A DNA stretch of 64,000 nucleotides from Metallyticus violacea (GCA_030762175.1 CM060833.1:69640001-69704000); one strand, 5' to 3'; counted from the first letter of the stretch, positions 1 to 12,860 are shown. The notes: a model not told the origin generated them from the sequence alone. Made by a program: numbers and translations.

Positions 1-3000
1 CCTTTACAAATTAATGTTGTATTTTATGCCAATAGTGACATTTTTGACACTAATTCCTCAATCATATAAGTAAAAAACTGAAAAGTCATCAAGAATATAC
101 AGCTGAAAAGTCGAGCAGCCTCCACAAAACATGAATATTTATTAGTAAGAATAATGTTCTGATCAATATCTACATTTTAAACACATGAAAGTAGCACATG
201 AGAAAATGTTTGTTTTGGCAATCTACATCATACTTTGAGTAGTGTTGAGAATTTTCCTGTCCTTGGCAATCACTAACTTCTCTGCAAGGCGCTCATTTTT
301 ATATTTTAAAAGCACAAAAGAGAAAAGCAGATCTGCAATCAGCAAGTGTTGATTGAACCGATTTGCTGCTTGAGTGAATCTGATCTTACTTCATCTATTG
401 ACTTCGGCGGTGTAATTGAGTAAATTGCTCACAATCAGCAGAAAAATGCTTTCTATATGATCACGATATAACTGGTTCATTTCGCTTCCCACTTTTAACC
501 TTTTGCTTAGCTAGTGCTTCTATTTTAACTATCGACCAATATTAGATCTAATATTTTTAGAAGATGTAAAACATACATGTTCTATTATTCATTTTTTTTA
601 CCGAACAGTGAAAATCGACGCAATCACATTCTTCTTCAAACTCTGTAAATGCTAAACTAGATCAAGTTAATGTCTAATATTAAAATTCAGTATAATAACT
701 TGGGAATTCTGTTGTATAAGGTGCTTGAGCATTGTAGGTAAAATAGAATAGGTCAATCTTTTGTCAAATATCCTAAAAAAATGTACCTATGTTTATAAAA
801 TGTTAAGCGCGTTTAAATGTGTATTTGATAGGGAGGTGCTCCCAAAGTACGCTTGGGGTAGCGAGTCCTGGTTTGATGGCTATAGGGTAACACTATACTA
901 TTATGCATACTTATTAGCTTATATAACATTAAAATCAAACTAATTAAACCACTTTGTTTTGTTTTTTTTATGGAAATTTAATTTTAAATTTAAAAATTTA
1001 AATTTAAATCCAATATTACATGTTAATTAAAATACAATGTGTTGCACTAAAACCGACTTGATTATAAGGAAACTAAAATATAAATAAATGAATTTTGCAA
1101 CTCAACATTTTTCATTTGCAGTTACTACACAGTGTACACTACCCTAACATAAGTTGGGATTGTTGAACTTATCATATTAGAATATTTGGATGAAAAAGTG
1201 TGACAAATATGGCACCGATACTTAAAATGCAAATTCAAATATTTGAATTATTCCAAATATTGACATCGAAAAATTTCAAGTTATCTCTCTGTATTTAGGA
1301 CAATTATAATAAAATAAGTGTGCCTGGAAGACCAGTATAATCATGTTGTAAAGGCAGTCGATAGTGCCCTGTAATCCTTCGCTGCTATGCTTTCGGCCAT
1401 ACAACTCAAGACCACTTTTGCGGCATGGTTTCAACTAGAGAGGGATGTATGTAGAAGTATGAAGTGTGGAAATGAAGGAACCAGACTTGAAACATTTGGG
1501 TCACGGTCGGGATTCAAACCATGGATCTTCATCCTTCCGGGCGGATTTTCAAATCTAATTCTTCATTTCCACTTATGCCCAATATACGGCTAGTGTAAAA
1601 GAACAATTTTTATGTTCAATATAAAATGTGTTTTTGGAGATATTTGAGAAACAGGTTTTTTCGGAGCAACTGCAGTCTTTCGTTGAAGATCTGCCAAATC
1701 CGCAGTTCTTATCATAGATATTCCATGCAGCTTTGTAACAAAATCCTGAATACTAACTTTTGTTAAAAATTGCATATTACGAAATTTAGTAATAAACATT
1801 TGCATATAAGTTTCTGCATACAGCATATTAACAAACTTTTTTAGTTTATGTACTTATCTTAGACATAACTGTTTCTGTGCAGTTTAACGACAGGGAACAG
1901 TGTACCTACTTTGCAAGTTTAGTGTCACTGTTCTCCAGTTTTTATGCAACGCTTCGTAGATTGTTGTTGTTAGTTGTTGATAATTTAACCGACATTGCGC
2001 AACTTAAGTATTTCGACAGAGGAGACAAAGTAGTAATGAACTTTAATTTTACTGAAAAAAGAAGACTAAGAGCACACCGACCATGTGCACTAGTGTCATT
2101 AGATATAACCTTTTTTATGATATCTCATATATTTTTACATAATTTTCTTAAAATCTTGGAAAGTATTTGAGCGTGTATCATATCCATAAATTATAAAACA
2201 CCCAAAAGTTTATATTAACCCATTAAAAGCTGCTGCGGACATCGTCGTATTTTTGGCGCTCTCCCGCTGGGCCAAGCAGCATAAATGCCTTTAATTAGGA
2301 AACTTTTTGATATAAAAATTCCCCCGGATTTAGTCGTGGAAGGTTTTTGTACCAAATAGAACGGGAATAAAGATGGCCTTTCTAACACAGTGCTTTAAAG
2401 TTTTAACAAGCTTCAAAACTTAATTAAATGCATTCTTTCAAGAATACATTTTTAAACTAAAAATTAAGAACGATGAAGTGCACATTGAAATGGAATTATA
2501 ACAAGTGAGAGCATTGAAACCTTTTCCATGATACAATTTAGATTCAACACAAATAGATTAAACATAAAATTAGCTAAAGAACAAAACAAAAATAAATTAC
2601 TGACGATAAAATACAATTATAAAACAAATTTATCTCCAACGCTTTTTAAGAACTAATAATAATTACATATTTCACCTCTAGAAAGTACGTAAAAGCATTT
2701 TTAATGATTTTACCCACAGAAAGCGTTCCTTATTTATTCCCCCCCAAATAATTAACAGAAGTATCAAATTTACAACAATGCTTTATATGAAAACTCATGA
2801 CTTTATTTATAACAACATTTTATAACAACATGTCTCATTTAATTGCGTGAAATGCCCACATAAAATATAAATAAAGAAAAAAAACCCTGTAAATTTCTCA
2901 TTACAGCTTTCCTTATATTTTCAAAGAAGAATCCTCATCAGGCATAAACAAGGCCCGGAATTTTAGATCTTTCAGCTTTTACCACGAATAAGTTTTTTTA

Positions 3001-3885
3001 ACATATTAAGATAGTTTTTTAAGTTTTTAACAAATTTAGGGTAGTTTTTTAAGTTTCTCTTAGTCAAAGTAAAGACAATGAATCAAATATGTGATAATAT
3101 AAATGTATGTCAATTTAATTTTACTTGTATTTTTCATTGTTCTGAAAACAAAACTATATGAACACTTAAAAGTTCAAGTATTTATAATGTCAGGGCGCTG
3201 CATTTTTTAAACTGAAAAGCACTAAACTTACTTAACACTGTCAAGTCTTATAATAAAATTTGCAGTTTTAGTAAAATTGGGATCGTTGTGTAATCAATCA
3301 ACTTTTAGGAACCTTTCCTTTTGGAATCTTGTTGTAGCGGTTAATAAACTGGAAGCATAACCTTGTTAATAACGTCTTTACTTCCAAATAAGAGTTACAT
3401 CCAACAATTTTCTTTAAAAGAACGTGACTGACAATAGAGAAACAGAAGATGTCTGTTCGATAGTCATTGCTTCTAAAAATAATCTAATTTCGACAATGCT
3501 CTTAACACAACATGGCAATAATAGTATTACAAAATTGAATGCAACGATTTGTCTTTGAAGTTCATCCAGATGGACTTTGTTGGCTAATGTTTTAAAAGTA
3601 AATTTATTTTAATTATTATTACGTTTAATTTTAGTATTTTAACGATAGTTTCAGCCACTTTTAAGTTTCATAAGATTGAACTATGTGACTTCCATGATAA
3701 AGATGGATAATTGTGTTAAAATGTCACAGTTAGCTAACAAGAAATAAAATATTTAAAACCCAAGAATCCGGCCCTAGTCATAAGTAATCTTTGCTTATTC
3801 AACAGCGAGTAACAAAGCATCCTTTCACATAGCACTACTGTACATAACGAACTGTTTGAGCGACGATATGCTGTAAACTGTACCG
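1..3885. other. AT-rich DNA without a recognisable gene
   Basis: No reading frame here resembles a known protein and the longest are under 100 codons. There are short AT palindromic tracts (around 975-1012, made of TTTAAATTT-type units) and a B-box-like GGATTCAAACC at 1510-1520 without a matching A box. Nothing else can be named. Confidence 0.6.
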
Positions 3886-3892
3886 TCACGGC

Positions 3893-4139
3893 GCGGAATC
3901 TCTCCAGGACCGTCCTCCCTGACTAAGTTTTTTTTTTTTTTTTTTCTCCAGTTTTTCAGTTTTTCCTCACTCATAAATGGCTAATGCCGGGGAGGTACCC
4001 TAAATTTAGTCCTGGAACGTTTCCTTCCTTAAAAAAAAAAAGCCTTTCCCAATATATCAGTTCATTTCATGTATCATCAGTGTCCACCACCTGTGGTGCC
4101 TCAGTAATAAAAACGGACGTTAAACACCATTTAAAAAAA
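3893..4139 (+). mobile_element. SINE family S1, 5'-truncated copy
   Basis: The body matches the two complete S1 copies at 23361-23660 and 33173-33459: AGGACCGTCCTCCCTGAC, the GGGGAGGTACC block, TTCCTTCCTTAAAA, a CATGTATCATCAGTGTCCAC block and the end CGTTAAACACCAT plus an A-rich run. The tRNA-like head is missing except for a degraded stretch before AGGACCGTCC. A T-run (about 3929-3945) expands the middle. No clear target site duplication was found, which fits an older copy. Confidence 0.8.
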
Positions 4140-5744
4140 TGTGCCAACTGTCAATATGGAAATTAAATAGTCGCACTGTATATACGATATAAATAATAAA
4201 TTGTAAAAACTATTTTTGCAATTTCAAGTTCTACCATTTATATTTATAAAACCATGTCAAGTTAAAATGTTAAGATTTAAGGTTATAATCTTCTTGCAAT
4301 TTTATATAATAAAATATTTGAAACGCCAATTTTATAATGGATAAGCGAAGAAATAAAGAGTTCGAAACAAGAGGACCAAGTTTTGTGAGGGAGTGTTAAG
4401 GATGTCTCAGAAGATTATGACGTAAATGCTACTTTGCCTGGTGGATCGAATGCGCCAGCTTGATATGAAATTTCATTTCAGCGACTCATTATCCTAGCTA
4501 TTGACGAGGTTTCTGCAGCGCTTGTATGTTTACCTCAACCAATCGATAACTTCTGCTCTTAATTACTGAGACCGGAAATGACTCGTTGATGGGCTACAGG
4601 CCACGGCCACGTGTGCCCCAGAATTTTTTGGTCTTTATGCCACATGTTGCTAGTAGTCCCATTTGAAAATACATTCAGCGCGAATACAATTGTCACTGCT
4701 CCATAATTATGCAGCCGGAGGAACGATTATTGGAAAACAGCGCTGCCTGATTTGCTTTTATTTTCTGCACATACAGAATCATCGATTATAAGAAGGAAGA
4801 TATCAGGGACTTCAAAATGACGAGTACAACAATTCCAAAAGGTGACTGCAGGAAATTATTAAACTACCGTATAATTATACTGTTATTTACGAACTTGCAT
4901 GAACTGCAACTACTGCTAGTTACTGAATCTGACTTGGAAAATAATTTTGGTGTAATTAAGAGTAACATTTAACAAATTTTGTATAGATGACCATTCTTCC
5001 GTTTTTATAGTATAGTATATACAAGTGTTCGGAAAGTTACTGTGCAAATGATGCCTATAATGTCTAAAGCATTTCATTTCATTTGCAAACACTTTATGCG
5101 CGTATAAAATGCGTTGCATACTACTTTTTACCTCATAAAAACTGTTCATAACGATTTAAATAATCAGTTATACAGGCCTGAAATCGTTAAATTTAATTTT
5201 TTCACTGCTATTATATTGTATTGAAACATTTGAAAATATCTCGGACCGCTTTATGCGCTGTTGCAAGAGCTCAACGCTCTTTTCTTGCAGCAATCTGTGC
5301 AAGGATTTTGATGGAATCTGCTGCACAGAGCAGAAACTTTCACCTTTTTTTTCCCATTAACTTTAGGTTGTCCTCCCCTTTGTCAACATTTAACATATGA
5401 ACTTTCTTGCTACTCCTCGAACTGCACTGCGATTAGGTACAGAGCTATCTGGAATCTTTTCAGCACATTCCTGTTAAACTAAATGGGTGTATTTATTGCC
5501 TTATTGATAGACGTTTATGTTCCTCAACTGAAAGAATAATTATGAGTGAAACTGAGTTAATTTTTTAAAAACAATTGAATGTCAGACGACAATGGAACAA
5601 ATGAATACAGTAAAATGTCACAAAACTAAATGCAGAAAGGAAAACGTAACTAATAATGACCTATGGAACCTATCCCCGTACCTAAGTGCACATGATTTTT
5701 CGAACACAATGTGTTTCCTGAACGTTTTCATTGACTGCCACAGA

Positions 5745-5786
5745 ATACATATACATATATACACATATATATGTATATATATATAC
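5745..5786. repeat. AT/CATA simple repeat
   Basis: An alternating purine-pyrimidine tract built of ACATAT, TATACAC and TATATATA units. Two short overlapping reading frames cross it only because it lacks stops. Confidence 0.85.
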
Positions 5787-6945
5787 GTTTTTGACCGTTC
5801 CTATTATGCTATTTAACTTAACTATATGTTCAACTACATGCAATAAACTTTTATATATAAGTCAGTATCAGTTCATAGCAGTAGGTGCGTTTCTGTCCAA
5901 CTTTCAGCGAATGCTGTTGAACTGTTGATTAAAAAACATGATTCTTACTGGATTACAGATTTTTTTTCCTGCTGATTTTGGGCCATAGGTTTTAACACAC
6001 TTTCTCACACAATTTCCTAAAATGTTGAATCAAATTTATGTCAGGCGTTTTGCTATGATCACCTGTGCATAAGCATAGGTGTACTTTTTTATTTTTAAGA
6101 AAGCTGGACACACTGTATAAAATACATAATAGGGGACTTTATGCGAAAAGTAACTAGGGTATGAAAGACAAGTCCACATGCACGTCTATCTAGAGGTCGA
6201 TAGTTGGAATGGATGGGATGTTAGGTCAGAGGAAAATATTTCGGTACTCCGGGGAGGAAAGAATGAAATGGACATATGGTCGGCGAGGCTCGGCTGTAGA
6301 ACATTTTTTCAGATAAAACACCCTATATATTTCTGAATGCAGGCTCCACTATAAAGAGTTCCAGCCTCTTCTTACCAGATGCTGGGATAGAAATCTTTCC
6401 AAAGCTAAAGACACCATCACAGCGCACTAGCCACCTCGCCTAGCTTTTGACCCTGTAACGGAACCATTGGAATGGAATATGAAATAATATTCGAGGAAAG
6501 GAAACATCCAGAATTCGCCTCAGCGATTAAGAGGAAACCATGAAAAGCTCAAGGTCAGGATTGTCGGCTCCAGAAGTTTGAACCTGCAGCTACTCAAATG
6601 CAATTCCCAAGCGTTATCTTCTGAGTAACCTCGCTGATAGTTCGTGATATTCGAACTCGCGAAGGTTCTAATGGAATTGTTAACGACCAAATAAATTTAG
6701 CTGAGGTCTGTATGTCAGCAGTGATGTATAGCTCCACAGGAGATGCTTAAAATGTTCTGGATGTCGCTGCACTCTCTGCCAACAGTGAAACAGGATTAGT
6801 AACTAGTATCTACCATACTCAGTATATAAACAGAGGTGTACTGACTATCAATAGAATATACAAAATAAATTATGTTATAAAAAGTTTGTTTGAATTGATT
6901 TTTCGTTTGACGCATCATTGGGTGAGCAAATAAATGAGACTCCCT

Positions 6946-6967
6946 GTTTATTTATTTATTTATTTGT
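6946..6967. repeat. (TTTA)n microsatellite
   Basis: About five tandem copies of TTTA between CCTG and TTTGTAC. Confidence 0.85.
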
Positions 6968-7256
6968 ACTTCCGTAGTACTTTTCAATATATGGATACAT
7001 CCATACAATCTGTACACTCCCTTTCATGTGACTATTTTAGGAGTCCCCTAGGTCTACTGGGGGCACAAATAACCATTACTTTTCTTTTCCATTTAAATGC
7101 AAAGTTTTGTGAAGTGTTGAGCTTATTAGCTAACTCTTAATGCTGTAACAAGGAACATAAATAATCGATGTTCAGAGATTCATACCAATTGTTATAGAAA
7201 ACTAACACCTTTTTAACTTGAATTTTAACATATTATTATTAACTAGAATTTTAACG

Positions 7257-7326
7257 TATTATTATTATTATTATTATTAATAATAATGGTGATGACGACA
7301 ACAACAACAACAATAATAACAACAAC

Positions 7327-7378
<52 letters not shown>
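7257..7378. repeat. Compound ATT / ACA / AAT microsatellite
   Basis: It starts as (ATT)n, switches to AATAATAATGGTGATGACG, then (ACA)n and finally a long (AAT)n. The ATT and AAT halves are complementary, so the tract can fold into a long AT-only hairpin. Confidence 0.9.
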
Positions 7379-7381
<3 letters not shown>

Positions 7382-7590
7382 TAGCATCGCTGTTCATTAG
7401 AGCCCATCCAATTCAGAGGATGAAACGCCGGCAAATTTTGCTCAGAGGCCTCTTCTTTCGGACTTAAACTTGTTTTACCTGCCGTAAATCTACAATACAA
7501 CTCACAATTTTATTTCCCTTCCGAAGTAAACTATACTTCGGATTTTTACGCCCTAAAATCCATTGACCCTTGCCAGCATTGAACCCGCTT
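7382..7590 (-). mobile_element. SINE family S2, degraded copy
   Basis: Read on the minus strand it shares the S2 body with 47920-48226 and 57408-57675: GCCGGCAAATTTTGCTCAGA and GAGGCCTCTTCTTTC on the plus strand, then TACCTGCCGTAAATCTAC, TTCCCTTCCGAAG and ATTTTTACGCCC. The tRNA-like head region (CATTGAACCCGCTTC) is badly degraded. The tail lies directly beside the AAT microsatellite at 7257-7378, which may have grown from the SINE tail. Confidence 0.75.
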
Positions 7591-8854
7591 CTTCCTTGGA
7601 CATTCAGAACAAACAACTCTCTGATTTCTATGATATCCAAACATTTAATAAAACGCGAGTCACTAGATAGAAAGATAACTATATGCCGATATTGTATTTT
7701 TTCCCTCATGATTCTTTGATATGTTTTTCATTTCTAAAATATTGTTTGAAGTTTATAATTGTCTTATAGAATGACGCGCGTAATGCAAAAATATTATATT
7801 TAAAAATATTCTGAGATCTACTTAGATATGTTAAATTTCAGTACACCGTGTAATACCGTAATATGTTTCCAGTTCAAAGCATTCAATAGTGCAAATAGCA
7901 ACTCAGCTATTGGCTGCATTTGCAGGGACTCAAAACGAAATTTATTTAGCTAAGAAATAATTGAATATTTTTGTAAAACTTGCTAAATAACTTTTATTGA
8001 TTAAAACCACGTATTTTTTGCTTTTAGAATTAAAATAATCATAACGAATTTCATTGGCAGATGTCTGTCTTTTGCTAGCAAATACAATTCTAAAATAACT
8101 CTAACAACCGCAGCGTTTCATTAAAGGAAATTCCTTTGATATAGGGCTCAGTGATTAAAAAAAAAAAAAAAGAAAGAAAGAAAAGAAAAGAAACGAAAGC
8201 TATATATACAAGGTGCTCATAGATTTTGGATCAAGTAAAAAAGCATTATTTGCGAATTTATGTGAAATGAAACTATTTAACTTTACTCTTTATTAATGCA
8301 AACGATAATTTTCAGCGTTTACTCACTAATAGCATTCATAAGTGAATTTCGAATAACAGAAAATATGGTGATTTTCATTGCATGCAGACATTCGCCGTTC
8401 TCTTAATCAAACAGAAACTGAGTTATAAACTTTATTATTGCAAATAATGCCAACGCTTAAATGCTCATAGATCAAAGGCCTTGTGGGAAAATACGTGGTA
8501 TGCGAAATATGTGCACCCCGTTTTACATAAAGGAACGCAATTATATTTTCTGAAATAAAGGGGCCTTTGAAACTGAGCCTGGATTTGCTCTCCTGCTGGA
8601 AGAGTTGCCTGCATAGTGATGTGGGAATCTTCACAAATGCAGCGACGTTTGAGTTTTGTGTCATTTATAAACATAGCCCATACATTTTAAGTTGTGTTTC
8701 AACTTTACTCCACTAGAGGTTTTGGTAGAGGAGGCAAAACTCCATCAGCTGAAGCTAAAAGAGTAACCAACATTGTAAAAATATATGAAATAAGAGCAAA
8801 ATAATTTAATGGGATATGTACAGCAGTTTTAAATGAGAATGTATCACATCGGTA
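7591..8854. other. Anonymous DNA; A-rich run
   Basis: No gene is recognised. An A/AAAG purine run spans about 8158-8198. Two overlapping minus-strand frames near 8407-8674 show no family motif. Confidence 0.6.
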
Positions 8855-9251
8855 GTAGATTTAAGGCACATTAAACGACCCTGTATTTAAAAAAAGAGTT
8901 CCGTGGCCAAATTTACTGGCCTTTTCACGTCCAAGCATCATACTAGATGGCACTTGAAGCAATGGGCTGACTACTACAGATGCTAAATGTAGTTAAAATA
9001 AAATTACTTATATGTTCCATTAGTACCCGAAAAAATGCCTTAGACCTAAAATCTTGTAAGTCGAAGATAATGTATAAAATATGTAATATTGTATGTTTAA
9101 ATGTATTTATAATCATCAATCCATATTAAACCAAAGTTGGCTACACTGTAATGCTTTAAAAAGTTTATAGCACTGAGTGTTATTAAATGCAGCTTCTTGT
9201 GTTAAAAATACTATTTTAGTACAAGCTGTTTAAAAATATTGTAGCGAAATG
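8855..9251 (+). repeat. About 400-bp dispersed repeat, copy A
   Basis: This stretch aligns along its whole length with the reverse complement of 13670-14080. Shared landmarks, in order, are TTAAGGCACATTAAA, GGCC...TTTCACGT, ACTAGATGGC, ACCCGAAAAA, TAGACCTAAAATCTTG, AAGTCGAAGAT, GTATAAAATATGTAAT, TTTATAATCATCA, CCATATTAAAC, ACACTG, ATTAAATGCA, ACTATTTTAGTA and AAGCTGTTTAAAA ending in TGTAGCGAAATG. It has no coding potential. In copy B the same sequence follows an S2-like tRNA head, so this is probably the 3' body of a longer retroposon, here 5'-truncated. Confidence 0.8.
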
Positions 9252-10538
9252 TTTTCATGTTTTGGAATTATCTTGCTTTGTAATAGAATTTATTATAAAC
9301 TTTCAATATACCAACCTTCACATCACCGCTAACAACTTTGAACTTTTGTGCTTTATAACTCGTGGTAACGTGAAAAAACATCAAATTCGTGTAAAATATT
9401 GCAAATCAGAATATGTTTTTGTATCTTCATTACATTACATTTAAGTATTAGTAAGTATGCATATGGGAATCAAATGGATTTGAATAAATGGAACTAAATG
9501 TGCATGTAAACAGGGATTCAAGAGCCAAGCTCGATCCTACTGGGAACGGAATGGATTCAATCCGGAAAGAGATGCAAGTAAACGAGAATGTACTGAGATC
9601 GAGTTGAATATGTTTATGCGCGCTAAGCTAGTCATTTTTATTACGCAAAGCCGATTGTCATTTCATATCTTACTCATAAACTACGCATTTGAATTGTTTT
9701 ATTCCATTCACATTTCTATATCTGTTTTAGCTTTCCAAATTTGACTTATTCAATCAATCTCTGAAGCCGGAAATAAGGCTGCCTTTAATAATTTAATTAA
9801 AAGGCTGCAGAGTGATATTTATAAAGGCATTATATTTGATAAGGATAATTGTTATGTATATGTATAAGAAAATCATTTTGAGATAGGTATAACAGGAATC
9901 GAAATAATTTGTAACTTGTATGTCATTTAACAGGTAATGGTATTTCACAAAAGGGTTTTGTATACATTTTGTGTAGAACATGTGAGAAAGACGAATATGT
10001 ATACCTGACTCCACTCACTGACCGCTCCTTAGACAAGGCTGAAGAAAGGGTAAACTATCTTTTGTTAGGTCACGAACCTTTTACCCAGGAAATACTTAGG
10101 AGTTGACAATAAGAGAAACATGTGGCCGTAACGGGACAGTATTTAACAAAGTCAGACTTAAAAATATTTTAAGAGAAAATGAAAATGTCAGAACGGAGAC
10201 GAAAATGTTTTATTACAGGAAAGCCGAAAACACACGTGCTTAATCTCTAGGAACATTTAGGAATCTACAAACTAAGCAAGGCAAAAGATTTTCAATAGAA
10301 ATCAGAATATAAGGAAAGTACCGAAATTTATGACAGCTTGTTCTGGGAAAATTCAAGTTCGTGGGAAGACGTTAGATCAGGGGGGAAAGAATAATTCTAG
10401 CCAATGGTCTTCGGATAAAAGTTAACGAATCAGGAGAACTTAGATATAACTAAATAATTTTGGAATAACCAATTATGAAAGTACACCACGAAAATAGATA
10501 AAATACGAGGGAATTTAATTTAGCGAAAGGCGTGGCAA
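9252..10538. other. Anonymous AT-rich DNA
   Basis: No recognisable gene, SINE or transposon fragment was seen here. Confidence 0.55.
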
Positions 10539-11037
10539 TGTAGTAGAAAAACTAGAGTACAGAGGTCAGAGAGGCACTCGGGAATTCACGCATTCGGTAG
10601 AGACACATTCATGCATTCAGAGGGACACTCGCAGAAGATAGACACTCACACATTCATAGATTCACATTCAGACATTCAGTAGAGATACATTCGCAGATTT
10701 ACACTCACACATTCATAGATTCAGAGGGACATTCAGACATCCAGATATTCACTAAGGAAGCCAGTCTAAGAGAGTAGCGAAGTCAGCGGCGAACGGTCAG
10801 GAAGTACTTTACATGTGAATAAAATATTTTAAACAGGTCGACCTTGTGTATTTTTGGGCAACACATTTTCTCGTTCCCGTGGATCTATACTGATCCCGAA
10901 ACACTCCGGTGGACCCTGAGATAAAATTCAACAGAATTGGAGCAAACGACGTCATCAGTGAGCAGCCCGGCCGAGACTTCGAGACCACGATCAGCCCAGC
11001 GATCAACGCCATCCCCGAGCACCCAATAACTGCTCCA
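10539..11037 (+). repeat. 5' LTR of the compact LTR element
   Basis: It aligns with 11478-11965 nearly throughout. It holds an array of ACATTCA/CACATTCATAGATTCA motifs (about 10585-10755), an AATAAA polyadenylation signal (about 10818) and a GC-richer 3' third. The left boundary (TG at 10539) is inferred from weak homology before GAGAGGCACTCG, so it could shift by some tens of bases. Confidence 0.75.
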
Positions 11038-11039
11038 GA

Positions 11040-11057
11040 TGGCGCCCAACGTGGGGC
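11040..11057 (+). other. Primer binding site, tRNA-Lys type
   Basis: TGGCGCCCAACGTGGGGC is complementary to the 3' end of animal tRNA-Lys, including the CCA-derived TGG, and sits 2 bp after the first LTR as expected. Confidence 0.85.
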
Positions 11058-11477
11058 TCGTAGACGGAGACGAGAAGCGGACAACAGCCCAGCAGAAGCG
11101 GATGACATCAGCCCCGCAGACACGGACGATAGCAGAAGGGACCATACACAGACGCAGCAGCACAGTGGACAACATGAAGAGCTACATCGAGCAACCCAAG
11201 CGGATAACCGGCCGACATCGCAGAGAGACCGACTGTAAACACAAGGTTTACGAGCAGATACGATGGAACTGGTAACTGGACATCATTGCGAGAACTTCGA
11301 ACGAGAAGCCACTACAAGAACAACATGCCGCCTACTATTGGGAGAGCAGAGAATAAAGGTAGAAATAAAAGACTGAAATAATCATTTAATTTAGTTAGAA
11401 AGTTGTATTAGACATTGTGTGATAGATTTTAAGTAGTAAGCAGCAACATGCTGAAAATATTACAGTAGGGAATAAAA

Positions 11478-11965
11478 TGTTAAGTGGAGAGATTAGTAGT
11501 GAAGAGAGGCACTCGTCAATTCACGCATTCGGGAGAGACACATTCAGAGGCGCATTTCACACTCGTAGAAGTCGGACATTCATAGATTCACATTTAGACA
11601 TTCAGTAGAAATACATTCACAGATTTACACTCACACATTCATAGATTCAGAGGGACATTCAGACATCCAGATATTCACTCAGGAAGCCAATCTAAGAGAG
11701 TAGCGAAGTCAGCGGCGAACAGTCAGGAAGTATTTTACATGTGAATAAAATATTTTAAACAAGTCAACCTTGTGTATCTTTTGGGCAACACATTTCTCGT
11801 TCCCGTGGATCTATACTGATCCCGAAACACTCCGGTGGACCCTGAGATAAAATTCAACAAACTTGGAGCAAACGACGTCATCAGTGAGCAGCCCGGCCGA
11901 GACATCGAAACCACCATCAGCTCAGCCATCAACTACATCCCCCGAGCACCCAATAACCAGCTCCA
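11478..11965 (+). repeat. 3' LTR of the compact LTR element
   Basis: It matches the first LTR, including the ACATTCA array, ATGTGAATAAAATATTTTAA, the block CCCGAAACACTCCGGTGG, and the end ACCCAATAAC...CTCCA. The two LTRs differ at many scattered positions and small indels, so the insertion is not recent. Confidence 0.75.
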
Positions 11966-12724
11966 TCTCTAGCACGCTATACACAGCTTGTGTCGGCACC
12001 TTTAATGTTCTTGCTCATAAAATCCAACTACGAGTTGACTGTAGTTCTCAATGAAACCATCGAATGACTCTTCATCACTGCAGATAAATTGTGTTTAGCA
12101 ATCAGCTGTAAAAGTGGAAGGTATGGATTCATTGATTCAAACTTTATTCATAATAAAAATGCAGTTTTTTGAAAATATAAAATTTCCGTTTTTGATGTTG
12201 AAATAGAAGGTAATTATGTACAACACCACCTTCATTAAAGTGAGTAAATCTTGTTTTCGGTTTTAATTATTTATTGATGGTTTCTGAATGACGACAATTT
12301 TTAACCATTACTATTATTTCTTTTTCTCCTAAATTCCTACTTTAAATTTAACTATGAAAGGGTAACGACTTTTTTTTTTGAAGTATAACCTTTCTTGATA
12401 TAAAAAATTGGGTTAAGTAGCTGGCGAGCATAGCTTAGTTTTATAATTACTATAACTTGCAGATTGTCTTAAAAGCGTATGTCATGTTTTCTGCGCTTTA
12501 CGGCAGCTTTACCATATGATACCTAATACTTGATAATCAAGTAAGGGAAGGAGAAAATATCGTAAATACATATGAGCAATGTTCTGCAAAATGACTACGT
12601 TAAAAAATAAGCAATTATCCAAGAGCAAATTTCACTGCACACATACAACCTTGATTTCTTAAATTTTTTGTATTCATTTTCTTAGCAGCATTTTACCATA
12701 TATGAATCATCATACATAACCTGA
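11966..12724. other. Anonymous AT-rich DNA
   Basis: Nothing recognised between the LTR element and the following microsatellite. Confidence 0.55.
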
Positions 12725-12801
<77 letters not shown>

Positions 12802-12860
12802 TAATAATAGGGATGAAAGGATCACGATATTTGTTTATTATTATTATTATTATTATTATT
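12725..12860. repeat. Inverted microsatellite pair (AAT)n ... (TTA)n
   Basis: A long AAT run (12725-12809) is followed after about 25 unique bases (GGATGAAAGGATCACGATAT) by a TTA run (12832-12860). The two arms are complementary, so the whole can extrude as an AT-only hairpin of some tens of base pairs. Confidence 0.9.

Larger units (their letters stand above)
4140..7256. other. Anonymous AT-rich DNA with short simple repeats
   Basis: No gene or known mobile element is recognised. It holds an alternating AT/CATA tract at 5745-5786, a TTTA tetranucleotide run at 6946-6967, and an imperfect stem near 5253-5293 (TTGCAAGAG opposite CTCTTTTCTTGCA). Confidence 0.6.
10539..11965 (+). mobile_element. 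Compact non-autonomous LTR retrotransposon
   Basis: Two long direct repeats (about 10539-11037 and 11478-11965) flank about 440 bp. Directly after the first repeat, with a 2-bp gap, stands TGGCGCCCAACGTGGGGC (11040-11057), which is the complement of a tRNA-Lys 3' end and is a standard primer binding site for reverse transcription. A purine-rich AGGGAATAAAA precedes the second repeat. Both repeats are proposed to start TG and end CA. The interior has no gag, protease, RT or integrase motif, so the element would need proteins in trans; whether it is a deletion product or a bred short family cannot be told from one copy. No 5-bp target duplication was found at these boundaries (GGCAA versus TCTCT), so the outer ends may be off or the copy rearranged. 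Frames crossing the first LTR and interior (for example 10909-11238) look like chance. Confidence 0.8.

Noticed and set aside
1505..1525. B-box-like GGATTCAAACC
   Set aside because: No A box at Pol III distance and no homology to S1-S3 around it.
2216..2245. TTAACCCATTAAAAGC resembling a piggyBac-type end
   Set aside because: No inverted partner ending in GGGTTAA was found within several kb.
10909..11238. Frame of 109 codons, Arg/Asp rich
   Set aside because: It starts inside the LTR and runs across the primer binding site, so it is not a plausible gag start; composition follows the GC-rich LTR end.
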